NCBI GenBank assembly: GCA_013823245.1
Contig: PNLU01000023.1
Location: forward strand, 1-37,500
DNA: 37,500 nt
Source: Alcanivorax sp.
GTDB taxonomy: Bacteria > Pseudomonadota > Gammaproteobacteria > Pseudomonadales > Alcanivoracaceae
Reading direction: 5' to 3'
Shown here: positions 25,269 through 33,365 of the stretch, piece after piece
Numbering within the stretch: position 1 is the stretch's first letter
How the letters are laid out: each line of letters starts with the position of its first letter
Position numbers and translations under genes: made by a program
The notes under the pieces: model-generated
Seen by the model: the letters and a program-made list of their open reading frames with translations, nothing else
The model's database searches: none
Told to the model about the DNA's origin: nothing

Positions 25269-26813
25269 TCAGCCTTGCGGCTCGACCTGCTGACTGCGCC
25301 ACTTGAGCCGGTACATGTCGTGGCGACGGTCCTTGAGGTTGGTGACCGAGCCCTCGGTATGCAGCAGCTTCAGCTTTTCCAGATCCACATCGGCGAACAG
25401 CAGCATTTCCGTGTTCGGCACGGCTTCGCTGATGATGCCATCGTGCGGGAAATAGAAATCGCTCGGCGTAAAGACCGCTGATTGCGCGTACTGGATATCC
25501 ACGTTGTCCACACGCGGCAGGTTGCCGACGCTACCGGATATCGCCACATAGCATTCGTTTTCGATCGCCCGCGCCTGGGCGCAGTGACGAACACGCAGGT
25601 AACCGTTCTTGGTATCCGTCCAGAAGGGCACGATCAGGATTTCCATGCCCTGTTCCGCCAGAATGCGGCCCAGTTCGGGAAACTCCACGTCATAGCAGAT
25701 CAGGATGCCGACGCGACCTGCGTCCGTCTCGAAGACCTGAATCTGGTCACCGCCCTCGATGCCCCAGTCCCGCCGCTCACTGGGCGTAATGTGAATCTTG
25801 CGCTGCTCCTCCACCGTGCCATCCCGGCGGCACAGGTAGGCCACGTTATAGACGTTCTCGTTCTCCACCAGCGGCATGGAACCGGCCACGACATTGATGT
25901 TGTAGCTGACCGCCAGCTCTGAAATCGCATCGCGGATCTCATCGGTAAAACTGGCCAGAAAACGGATCGCTTCCAGAGACGGCATATCCAGTTCAAGCCC
26001 CATCAGCGGCGCGCTGAAAAACTCCGGCAGCACGGCAAAATCAGCGCGGTAATCCGACAGGGCATCGACAAAGAACTCCACCTGATTGAGCAGATCCTCC
26101 ACCGAGCGGGCAGCGCGCATGCGGCGCTGTACCACGCCCAGCCGCACCATGGTCTTGCTCTCATAGAAATTCTGGTCAGGGGGCACATAAAGAATATTGT
26201 CCCATTCCAGAAGCGTGGCATAGCCGCGAGAATCCTCGTCTTCCGGCAGGTAGCGCTTCAGCAAGCGCTTTACATCAAAGCCATTGGACAACTGGAACGA
26301 CAGGATCGGGTCGTACAACTTCTGCCGTTCGACCTGATCGATATACTCGGTCACCGACATGGCTTCCGCGTGCTGGCTGTAACCGGGCAAACGGCCACCG
26401 GCCAGGATGGCACGCAGGTTTTCCTCCCGGCACAGGTCCTTGCGCGCCTCATAGAGGCGACGCCCCAGGCGATAACCGCGATACTCCGGGTGCACGAAGA
26501 CATCCAGGCCATACAGGGCATCGCCATCGTCGTCGTGGGAATGCACCTGGTTCTCGGTGATCAGGTCTTCATAGCGATGCGGGTTCGAGAAGCGATCGTA
26601 CTTCACCTTGATGGTCAGTGCGGCCGCTACCAGTTCATCATTATCGACAATACACAACTGCCCTTCCGGGAAGATCCGCATCAGGGTGCGCACTGTATCC
26701 TCCGGCCAGGCGCCTCCGATATCGGCGTACACCATGTCCATCAGCGCGGCCAGTTCGGGGTAATCATCACTGGTCAGTTCACGCAGGCGCAGTTTGGTGC
26801 TTTCCTCACCCAT
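25269..26813 (-). CDS. bifunctional GNAT acetyltransferase / carbon-nitrogen hydrolase (nitrilase superfamily)
   Basis: A 514-aa two-domain enzyme. Residues about 5-200 form a GNAT acyltransferase with the acetyl-CoA-binding region HPEYRGYRLGRRLYEARKDL. Residues about 220-510 are a nitrilase-type amidase with a complete triad: E264 (LPEFFSAP), K339 (KIHITPSE) and C373 (LICYDVEFPE). The fusion is known as a family in many bacteria, but its substrate is not established; amide or lysine-derived compounds are guesses. The ATG at 26813 is preceded by GGAGAG. The next gene on this strand lies 22 bases upstream, so the two may be one transcript. Confidence 0.92.
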   Translation of the reverse strand: MGEESTKLRLRELTSDDYPELAALMDMVYADIGGAWPEDTVRTLMRIFPEGQLCIVDNDELVAAALTIKVKYDRFSNPHRYEDLITENQVHSHDDDGDALYGLDVFVHPEYRGYRLGRRLYEARKDLCREENLRAILAGGRLPGYSQHAEAMSVTEYIDQVERQKLYDPILSFQLSNGFDVKRLLKRYLPEDEDSRGYATLLEWDNILYVPPDQNFYESKTMVRLGVVQRRMRAARSVEDLLNQVEFFVDALSDYRADFAVLPEFFSAPLMGLELDMPSLEAIRFLASFTDEIRDAISELAVSYNINVVAGSMPLVENENVYNVAYLCRRDGTVEEQRKIHITPSERRDWGIEGGDQIQVFETDAGRVGILICYDVEFPELGRILAEQGMEILIVPFWTDTKNGYLRVRHCAQARAIENECYVAISGSVGNLPRVDNVDIQYAQSAVFTPSDFYFPHDGIISEAVPNTEMLLFADVDLEKLKLLHTEGSVTNLKDRRHDMYRLKWRSQQVEPQG

Positions 26814-26835
26814 GGAGCTCTCCTCGATGATCGTC

Positions 26836-27216
26836 TCAGTTCAGGTGCCGTGGTGCGTAGGGTATCAGCCAGAACATGCTCTGGTTACGCAGCGCGCTGG
26901 AGCCATCGGGATACAGGGCCACCCCGTCCGGGCGGATAAACAGCACCGCCCCGCCATGCAGACCGACGAAGCCGGAGGCCTGCTCACGCACATAGCCGCT
27001 GCCCTCCTGCCAGACCGGTCGCAATGCCTCGGGAATGATTTCGTAGCCTAGCACCCCGTTGCCGAGGGGGTCCTCCACGGCAGCACGGTCGCGGTACAGG
27101 CCAACGGCCTCGGCGCTGATCAGCAGCACCATGTCGTGATGGAAGTGAAGCAGGCTGACCGGGCCCCGGTCGCCCAGCGTGCAGGTTTCGCGATGACGGA
27201 TAATGGTATCGTTCAT
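26836..27216 (-). CDS. hypothetical protein (126 aa)
   Basis: A soluble beta-rich protein without signal peptide or membrane segments. The sequence has HFHHDMVLLISAEAVGLYRD and ends QSMFWLIPYAPRHLN. I do not recognise a domain. It is 22 bases upstream of the GNAT-nitrilase gene on the same strand and divergent from cobB, with 33 bases between the two start codons. That tight divergent spacing means its promoter overlaps the cobB one. A role in the same process as either neighbour is possible but unsupported. Confidence 0.65.
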   Translation of the reverse strand: MNDTIIRHRETCTLGDRGPVSLLHFHHDMVLLISAEAVGLYRDRAAVEDPLGNGVLGYEIIPEALRPVWQEGSGYVREQASGFVGLHGGAVLFIRPDGVALYPDGSSALRNQSMFWLIPYAPRHLN

Positions 27217-27249
27217 GGGTCAGAGTATACAGGAAACAGGAGCCATCCC

Positions 27250-27975
27250 ATGCACCGTGTTGTCATCCTGACCGGCGCCGGTATTTCCGCCGAGTCCGGT
27301 ATCCGTACCTTTCGCGGCGCCGACGGCCTGTGGGAGAACCATCGCCTGGAAGACGTCGCCACACCGGAAGCCTTCCAGCGAGATCCGGTGCTGGTGCAGC
27401 GCTTCTACAACGAGCGCCGCCGCCTGCTGCACAGCCCGGACATCCGCCCGAATCCTGCCCACCAGGCCCTGGCCCGGCTGGAGGCACAACTGGGCGACGA
27501 TCTGCTCCTGATCACCCAGAACATCGACAACCTGCATGAACGCGCTGGCAGCCAGCGGTTGCTTCACATGCATGGCGAGCTGCTGCGCGGGCGCTGCCGC
27601 CTGTGTCACGAGGTCACGCCGGTCTCCGGCGACATCACCCCCGACAGCGAATGCGAGCACTGCGGCAGCCACGGCTGCCTGCGCCCCCATGTGGTCTGGT
27701 TCGGCGAGATGCCGTTGCACATGGAACGGATCTACACAGCCCTGGAGCAGTGCACCCTGTTCGTCAGCATCGGCACCTCCGGCAACGTCTACCCTGCCGC
27801 TGGCTTCGTCGAGGTGGCCAACCAGGCGGGCGCCCATACCCTGGAACTGAACCTGGAGGCCTCCCGGGTGCGCACCGCCTTCCGCGAGCACCGTGAAGGG
27901 ATGGCCAGCGTGCTGGTCCCGGAGTGGGTCGAGGCCCTGCTGGCACAGCGCCATCGTGTTTCTTCAAGCCCCTGA
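27250..27975 (+). CDS. cobB: NAD-dependent protein deacylase, sirtuin (CobB)
   Basis: A 241-aa class III sirtuin that removes acyl groups from lysines, using NAD+ and releasing nicotinamide and O-acyl-ADP-ribose. NAD-binding GAGISAESGIRTFRG and TQNIDNLH are present, with catalytic H108 (HMHGEL) and four zinc ligands C116, C119, C135 and C138. Y53 and R56 in FYNERRR match the Tyr-Arg pair that gives CobB and SIRT5 their desuccinylase and demalonylase activity. The ATG at 27250 follows AGGAGCC; earlier in-frame starts would add residues unlike the family. It is divergent from a hypothetical gene and upstream of aroF on the same strand, about 42 bases away. Confidence 0.95.
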   Translation: MHRVVILTGAGISAESGIRTFRGADGLWENHRLEDVATPEAFQRDPVLVQRFYNERRRLLHSPDIRPNPAHQALARLEAQLGDDLLLITQNIDNLHERAGSQRLLHMHGELLRGRCRLCHEVTPVSGDITPDSECEHCGSHGCLRPHVVWFGEMPLHMERIYTALEQCTLFVSIGTSGNVYPAAGFVEVANQAGAHTLELNLEASRVRTAFREHREGMASVLVPEWVEALLAQRHRVSSSP

Positions 27976-28017
27976 TTCCGCTAGACTGCTTGCCTTCGCT
28001 GCATTCCCGGATATGTC

Positions 28018-29088
28018 ATGACTGAAAAGAAAGTAGATGATCTGAATATCGAGTCGCAGACCCTGCTGACCACCCCGCGGGAGCTGAAAGCCAAGTTGCC
28101 GCTGTCCGACGCGGCGCGGGAAACGGTCGCCGCCGGGCGCGACACGGTGCGCAATATTCTGGACCGCAAGGACCCGCGCCTGTTCATCGTGATCGGCCCC
28201 TGCTCCATCCATGATATCGAGGCCGCCCACGACTATGCGGCGCGCCTGAAAGCGCTGGCGGAAGAGGTCAAGGATACCCTGGTGCTGGTGCAACGGGTCT
28301 ACTTCGAAAAGCCCCGCACCACCGTCGGCTGGAAGGGTCTGATCAACGACCCCTTCATGAATGACACCTTCAAGATTGAAGACGGCCTGCACATTGCCCG
28401 CAAGCTGCTGCTGGACATGGCCGAAATGGGCCTGCCCACGGCCACCGAGGCCCTGGACCCGATCACCCCGCAGTACCTGCAGGACCTGATCACCTGGTCG
28501 GCCATCGGTGCCCGCACCACTGAATCCCAGACCCACCGCGAAATGTCTTCCGGTCTGTCCAGTCCCGTAGGCTTCAAGAACGGCACCGACGGTGGCCTGG
28601 ATGTGGCCATCAACGCCATGCTCAGCGTGCGCCATCCGCATCGCTTCCTGGGTATCGACATGGACGGCAAGGTGGCCATCACCGTGACCCGGGGCAATCC
28701 CTACGCCCACGTGGTGCTGCGCGGTGGCGGCGGCAAGCCGAACTACGATTCGGTGTCGGTCGCGCTGGCCGAACAGGCGCTGTCGAAAGCCGGGGTGTCC
28801 ACCAACATCATGGTGGATTGCAGCCACGCCAACTCCAACAAGGACCCGTCACTGCAGACCCTGGTGCTGGAAAACATCACCAACCAGATCATCGAGGGCA
28901 ATACCTCGATCATCGGGCTGATGGTGGAATCGCACCTGAAGGCAGGCAACCAGAAGATTCCGGCCGACCTGTCGCAGCTTGAATACGGCAAGTCCGTAAC
29001 GGATGGCTGTATTGGCTGGGAGACCACCGAAGAGGCCATTCGCAAGATGGCCGGCAAGCTGCGCGACGTCCTGCCCGCGCGCGGCTGA
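28018..29088 (+). CDS. aroF: 3-deoxy-7-phosphoheptulonate (DAHP) synthase, class I AroFGH type
   Basis: Catalyses the first step of the shikimate pathway: phosphoenolpyruvate plus erythrose 4-phosphate to DAHP, in the cytoplasm. At 356 aa it has the usual length. Family phrases include IGPCSIHD, VYFEKPRTTVGWKGLINDP, GARTTESQTHRE, PVGFKNGTDG and MVDCSHANSNKD, which hold the metal and PEP-binding residues. The stretch ATEALDP and the SQTHREM region look closer to the tyrosine-sensitive AroF than to AroG, but the allosteric type is inferred. It is followed by a perfect terminator. It may share a transcript with cobB, which ends 42 bases upstream. Confidence 0.92.
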   Translation: MTEKKVDDLNIESQTLLTTPRELKAKLPLSDAARETVAAGRDTVRNILDRKDPRLFIVIGPCSIHDIEAAHDYAARLKALAEEVKDTLVLVQRVYFEKPRTTVGWKGLINDPFMNDTFKIEDGLHIARKLLLDMAEMGLPTATEALDPITPQYLQDLITWSAIGARTTESQTHREMSSGLSSPVGFKNGTDGGLDVAINAMLSVRHPHRFLGIDMDGKVAITVTRGNPYAHVVLRGGGGKPNYDSVSVALAEQALSKAGVSTNIMVDCSHANSNKDPSLQTLVLENITNQIIEGNTSIIGLMVESHLKAGNQKIPADLSQLEYGKSVTDGCIGWETTEEAIRKMAGKLRDVLPARG

Positions 29089-29107
29089 GGCAACGCTGAG
29101 GTAAGTC

Positions 29108-29136
29108 GGCGCAGCGCGGTCAGCGCTGCGCCTTTT
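29108..29136 (+). terminator. rho-independent terminator of aroF
   Basis: GGCGCAGCGC (29108-29117), a GGTCA loop, then GCGCTGCGCC (29123-29132) and TTTT: a perfect 10-bp stem. The stop codon and the last codons of the opposing redoxin gene lie inside this hairpin. Confidence 0.85.
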
Positions 29137-29974
29137 CCCTGTCCAGCACTTTCAGGAAGGTCTGCGGCGCCGGGCGCAGGCGATAGTTGTCACTCTGGTC
29201 CACAAATACCACGTCCCCGTCCCGGTTGGTCACCACCAGCGTCGGCATGATCGTATGCCGACCATGCCCCAGCAGCCGCAATCCGGCCGGCACCCCGTAA
29301 CGCAGTTCGATACCCAGCTTTCGCGCCGCCTGAGCATCACGGTCCTGTAACCACATCACCGGCGTGTCACTGAAACGCTGGGCCAGCGCCTGTGTCTTTT
29401 TCAATGGCTGAGCAGTAACCAGCGCCACCTGCACGCCACGCGCTTCCAGCTCCGGGTAGCGCTCCGCAATTTCGCGCACCTGCGCCACGCACAGGGGGCA
29501 CCAGTTACCGCGAAAGAAAATCCACAGGGTCGGTTTGCCCACCAGCGATGCGGAGGTGACCGGGGTGCCGTCCATCTGGTACAGGGTAAACGGCGGCAAC
29601 GGCACCAGACGCTGGATCAACTGCCGACGCGGCAGGCGGCTGTACCACAACAGATACAGCAGGAATCCTCCCAGCCCCAGCGGCAGCGCATAAAGCACCG
29701 GCCACCACAGCGGATCCCGGGAGGTCAGGGTACCGAATACGGCCAGGCAAGCGCCCAGCCAGGTGTAGGCCGTGACCCCGAACAGATGTGCGCTGGTGCG
29801 GGCCGGGCGCCGGGTGTACAGCCAGAGGAAGAAACCGGGCAGCGCCGAACACGCCATCAGCGCACCCAGCACCTCGATACGGCGGAGCTGGAGAAGCTGA
29901 ATGAACAGGACCACGCAGGCCAGCGAGGCCAGCACCAGATAACTGCTGAGAAACCAGGATTTCAGACGTTCCAT
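29120..29974 (-). CDS. membrane-anchored redoxin (AhpC/TSA-like) protein
   Basis: A 284-aa protein with four membrane helices (about 8-29, 35-53, 65-85, 88-111) followed by a thioredoxin-fold redoxin domain from about 125. The domain has WIFFRGNWCPLC with C159 and C162, a CxxC pair like the peroxiredoxin-like AhpC/TSA proteins (FYRGNWCP), then TIMPTLVVTNRDGDVVFVDQ. It should be an integral thiol oxidoreductase; which side of the membrane the domain faces is not certain. It is the last gene of a run of three (TetR, DUF1285, redoxin), 15 bases after the DUF1285 gene. Substrate unknown. Confidence 0.8.
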   Translation of the reverse strand: MERLKSWFLSSYLVLASLACVVLFIQLLQLRRIEVLGALMACSALPGFFLWLYTRRPARTSAHLFGVTAYTWLGACLAVFGTLTSRDPLWWPVLYALPLGLGGFLLYLLWYSRLPRRQLIQRLVPLPPFTLYQMDGTPVTSASLVGKPTLWIFFRGNWCPLCVAQVREIAERYPELEARGVQVALVTAQPLKKTQALAQRFSDTPVMWLQDRDAQAARKLGIELRYGVPAGLRLLGHGRHTIMPTLVVTNRDGDVVFVDQSDNYRLRPAPQTFLKVLDREKAQR

Positions 29975-29989
29975 CGCCCGTGCCGTCCT

Positions 29990-30565
29990 TCAGTGGCCAA
30001 GCCGACCTATGGGGAAGCGATGGCCACGGCTGGAAACCACCAGCCATGCCTCGCCGTCCAGGTCCGCGCGCTGCCCCTGCTCCACCAGTGCGTAAAAGAC
30101 ATTGCGATGCAGCAGAGCTTCCATGTCGTCACGCACGTACAGATACGGCGAGGGCTCGTCGGTGTCGGGATCCACCTCTACCCGCAGGGGATGCTGCGCA
30201 TCGGCCACCACGGTCGCCCCGACATTGGTGGTGAAGGCCAGCACCGGCTCACCGCGTTCTTCCAGCACCTCCAGCGTCACCGCAACAAAGGGGGCGTCCT
30301 CCACCACGATGCCCAGCTTCTCCACGGGCGTCACCAGATAGTAGCGGTCGCCCTCGCGACGAAGAATGGTGGAGAACAGACGCACCATGGCGGGCCGGTT
30401 GATCGGCGTGCCCTGGTAATACCAGGTGCCGTCGCGGGCAATGCGCATGTCGATGTCGGCCACATGGTCGGGATGCCAGGTGTGCACGGGGGGCAGGCCA
30501 CCGGCGTCCTTCTCGGCCTGCTCCAGCACCTGCATCAGCTTGTCCGGATGCCGGCTGTCGCTCAT
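29990..30565 (-). CDS. DUF1285 domain protein
   Basis: A 191-aa soluble protein of the DUF1285 family, widespread in proteobacteria and of unknown function. It shows the typical IDMRIARDGTWYYQGTPINR motif, VRLFSTILRREGDRYYLVTPVEK, and the central strand region VEDAPFVAV. It has no signal peptide. Its start overlaps the TetR stop by four bases (ATGA), a translational coupling that makes them an operon with the redoxin gene downstream. DUF1285 genes are often next to TetR-like regulators of fatty-acid-type membranes, but this is only a context hint. Confidence 0.9.
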   Translation of the reverse strand: MSDSRHPDKLMQVLEQAEKDAGGLPPVHTWHPDHVADIDMRIARDGTWYYQGTPINRPAMVRLFSTILRREGDRYYLVTPVEKLGIVVEDAPFVAVTLEVLEERGEPVLAFTTNVGATVVADAQHPLRVEVDPDTDEPSPYLYVRDDMEALLHRNVFYALVEQGQRADLDGEAWLVVSSRGHRFPIGRLGH

Positions 30566-31194
30566 CGGCCGCGTTGCCCCTTGTTCCCCATGCGAATGCC
30601 GATACTGACGAGGAAATCAATGAAGTCTTCCTTGTCATCGATGAACTTGCGGTAAAACGGCGATTCCATCAGACCGACGGCACCGTGGGCCAGCGCCCAG
30701 GCCGCCGCAATATGATAGTTGGCCGGGACATCTTCCAGGGTGCCGTCGTTGATGCGTGACTCGATCACACCGGTGAGGTTGTCCAGATTGGCTGCGCGAA
30801 TGGCATGCAGCTTTTCCACCAGTTCAGGCACCGCCTGATCCTTGATGACCTTGTTCTCAAGCCGGTCGAACAGCTGATAACGGCGCGGATCGCCGATACG
30901 GAAGCGGAAATATTCGCGCGCCAGCTGTTCCTTGTCCGGAGATTGGGCGATCTGGCGGAACAGCTCGGCGAGATCCTCTTCATAGCGGATCATCAGCAGC
31001 AGGTAGATTTCGTTCTTGGTTTCGAAGTGCTTGTAGATCGTGCCCTTGCCGATACCGACCCGGTCCGCGATCATCTCCACCGTGACCCGATCTTCACCCT
31101 GCTCCAGAAACAACGCCAGAGCCGCATCCAGAATTTCCCTTTCGCGCTGCCGGAACTCCTGCGCCTTGCGCGCTGCCTTCTCCAGATCGCCCAT
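30562..31194 (-). CDS. TetR-family transcriptional regulator
   Basis: A 210-aa regulator with the DNA-binding helix-turn-helix at about 18-65 (ILDAALALFLEQGEDRVTVE, ADRVGIGKGTIYKHFETKNE) and an alpha-helical C-terminal effector and dimer domain. Ligand not known. It is the first gene of the TetR-DUF1285-redoxin operon and diverges from the aminotransferase gene, leaving a 161-bp intergenic region. That region contains a short perfect palindrome, CGCGATCGCG (31223-31232), which could be part of an operator but is too short to be sure. Confidence 0.9.
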   Translation of the reverse strand: MGDLEKAARKAQEFRQREREILDAALALFLEQGEDRVTVEMIADRVGIGKGTIYKHFETKNEIYLLLMIRYEEDLAELFRQIAQSPDKEQLAREYFRFRIGDPRRYQLFDRLENKVIKDQAVPELVEKLHAIRAANLDNLTGVIESRINDGTLEDVPANYHIAAAWALAHGAVGLMESPFYRKFIDDKEDFIDFLVSIGIRMGNKGQRGR

Positions 31195-31355
31195 CTGTGC
31201 CTCTCTCCTCTACACGCATACACGCGATCGCGCTCACCGCAGTCTAGCCCACGGCTGCCCCACGGGCCAAGCAGACGCCGGACGCGCTATCATACCGCTC
31301 TGTCTGTGAATGCGCGGATGATACGCCAACCGACACGAATCGCAACGAGGCGCCC

Positions 31356-32474
31356 ATGCTCGATATTGCCAGCGAATTTCCCCAGGCTCCGGATCTGCTC
31401 TATCTGAATCATGCCGCCGTGGCACCCTGGCCGCGCCGCACCCGTGATGCTGTCGCTGCGTTCGCGGCGGAAAACGTTCACCTGGGCGCCCGCGATTACC
31501 CGCGCTGGCTGGCGACCGAACAACTGCTGCGCCAGCAATTGCAAACCCTGATCAGGGCACCGGACACCGCCGATATTGCCTTGCTCAAGAACACCTCCGA
31601 GGGGCTCTCCGTACTGGCCTGCGGTCTGGACTGGCGCGACGGCGACGAGGTCGTCATCAGCCAGCAGGAATTTCCGTCGAACCGTATTCCCTGGCAGGCG
31701 CAGGCCCGTCATGGCGTGATCACCCGCGAGATTGATGTCGCCGTGGCCGACCCGGAGCAGGCCCTGATCGACGCGCTGACACCGCGCACCCGGGTGCTGG
31801 CCATCAGTTCCGTCCAGTATGGCAGTGGCCTGCGGATGGACCTGCCCCGCCTCGGTCAGGCCTGCCGCCAGGCAGGCGTCCTGTTCTGTGTCGACGCTAT
31901 CCAGAGCCTTGGCGCCCTGCCATTCGATGTGCAGGCCGCGCAGGCCGATGTCGTGGTGGCCGATGGCCACAAGTGGATGCTCGGTCCGGAGGGGCTGGCC
32001 CTGTTCTACTGCCATCCGACACTGCGCGAGCAACTGCAGCTGCACCAGTTCGGCTGGCATATGGTGGCGGAGGCCGGCAACTACGACACCCATGAGTGGA
32101 CTGTGGCCCCGGATGCGAAGCGCTTCGAGTGCGGCAGCCCGAACCTGCTCGGGACCCATGCCCTGTCGGCCAGCCTGTCACTGCTGCTGGACGTCGGCAT
32201 GGATGACGTCGGGGAGGCGCTACTGGCCCGCACCACCTGGCTGGACAACGCCTTGCGTAGCAGTGGCAAGGGGCGGGTGCTGAGCCCGGCCAGCCCGGAC
32301 CGGCGCGCGGGCATCGTGACCTGGTGCCCCGATGAACCGCTGGCGGACTGCTTCCAGCGCCTGCGAGCGGCGGGCGTGGTCTGCGCCCAGCGCGGCGGCG
32401 GTATCCGGCTGTCCCCGCACTTCTACACTGACTACACAGTCATGGAACGTGCCCTGGCTTTGCTGTTAGGATAG
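31356..32474 (+). CDS. class V aminotransferase (PLP-dependent, cysteine desulfurase-like fold)
   Basis: A 372-aa fold-type I PLP enzyme of the class V group. The N-terminus has LLYLNHAAVAPWPRRTRDAV, TSEGLSVLACGLDWRDGDE and the EFPSNRIPW region. The PLP-binding lysine is K206 in VVADGHKWMLGPEG, and the substrate-side FECGSPN motif follows. No cysteine-loop signature of IscS/SufS is seen, so desulfurase activity is not implied; isopenicillin-N-epimerase-like or related roles are equally possible. The ATG follows GAGG and is divergent from the tetR gene. The next gene begins five bases after its stop, so they form one operon. Confidence 0.85.
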   Translation: MLDIASEFPQAPDLLYLNHAAVAPWPRRTRDAVAAFAAENVHLGARDYPRWLATEQLLRQQLQTLIRAPDTADIALLKNTSEGLSVLACGLDWRDGDEVVISQQEFPSNRIPWQAQARHGVITREIDVAVADPEQALIDALTPRTRVLAISSVQYGSGLRMDLPRLGQACRQAGVLFCVDAIQSLGALPFDVQAAQADVVVADGHKWMLGPEGLALFYCHPTLREQLQLHQFGWHMVAEAGNYDTHEWTVAPDAKRFECGSPNLLGTHALSASLSLLLDVGMDDVGEALLARTTWLDNALRSSGKGRVLSPASPDRRAGIVTWCPDEPLADCFQRLRAAGVVCAQRGGGIRLSPHFYTDYTVMERALALLLG

Positions 32475-32479
32475 CGCCC

Positions 32480-33349
32480 ATGAAAACAGACCACCCCGCC
32501 CCGCCACTGCCGCTGGACCAGGGACCTTCCCTGCGCCGCTGGTTGCAGCAGGAACGGCCCCGCCCGACGCTGCACCTGAGCGACACCGACCGCCTGCGGC
32601 AGTTGCTGCAACCCTGTGATGTGCTGCTGGTGGACGGCTGCACCCGGCTGGATGCGCGTCTGCGTACCATCAGCGGCAGCCGCTGGACCCGGGTCGGCCT
32701 GTATATCGGTCGCCTGCATGATCTGCGCGATCCGGCGCTCCGGGCCACGGTCACCGAGTATCTGCCGTGCGAGCCGGATACCCAGCTGGTGTTGCTGTCG
32801 ACGCCGGATCGCGGGCTCACCCTGGTACCGCTGGCCAGCCTGGCGGCGGAGCACATGCGCCTGTGCCGTCCGCGCGGGCTCGGCGGCGACGACCCGCAAA
32901 CCGTGATTCGCTACGGCCTGAGCCGTCTGGGCACCCACCGCCCCATGAACTGGAGTGATGCCCTGGCGCTGCTGCTGCCCTGGGGTCTGCTGCCCCGCCA
33001 CTGGCGCAGCGGCGTGTTTGCTCGCCTGATCGGCCGCACTCTGCGCAGTCTCACCGGCAGCATCATTGGCGATGCCTTCTCGTTCATCCAGTTCCCGGTG
33101 CTGCCGCTGGTCAAGCGCACCGAGCACGATATGGCGCGCCTGTACCGCCGCCATCCGCGCATGTTCTTCGCCGCAGATTTCGACCACTCGCCCTACTTCG
33201 ATATCATCAAATACCCGTTCGTCGACCATAACGACGACCGCCGTATTCGACTGTTGCCCTGGAAAGGACGCATCGGAGCGCTACAAGAAGAAAACCGGCA
33301 CGCGCCGGAACAGAACGCAGCCGACGACGCGACCACGACAAACCGCTAG
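32480..33349 (+). CDS. lipo-like YiiX-type permuted papain-fold protein, catalytic residues replaced
   Basis: A 289-aa protein of the 'lipo-like' branch of permuted NlpC/P60-papain proteins. The opening DVLLVDGCTRLDARLRTISG, the WTRVGLYIG strand, and GDAFSFIQFPVLP near 197-209 align with family members I recall. In those, the strand has a histidine (WSHAALYVG) and the later helix a cysteine (ICSSLIAQAF). Here the histidine position is R71 and the cysteine position T192, so both catalytic residues appear lost. No signal peptide is seen. Substrate of the family is unknown. It is cotranscribed with the aminotransferase. Confidence 0.7.
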   Translation: MKTDHPAPPLPLDQGPSLRRWLQQERPRPTLHLSDTDRLRQLLQPCDVLLVDGCTRLDARLRTISGSRWTRVGLYIGRLHDLRDPALRATVTEYLPCEPDTQLVLLSTPDRGLTLVPLASLAAEHMRLCRPRGLGGDDPQTVIRYGLSRLGTHRPMNWSDALALLLPWGLLPRHWRSGVFARLIGRTLRSLTGSIIGDAFSFIQFPVLPLVKRTEHDMARLYRRHPRMFFAADFDHSPYFDIIKYPFVDHNDDRRIRLLPWKGRIGALQEENRHAPEQNAADDATTTNR

Positions 33350-33365
33350 CAGGCGCTGGCGCCAC

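Noticed and set aside
31223-31232. CGCGATCGCG as TetR operator
   Set aside because: Ten bases of GC-rich palindrome arise easily by chance in this genome; there is no second arm or nearby promoter to support it.
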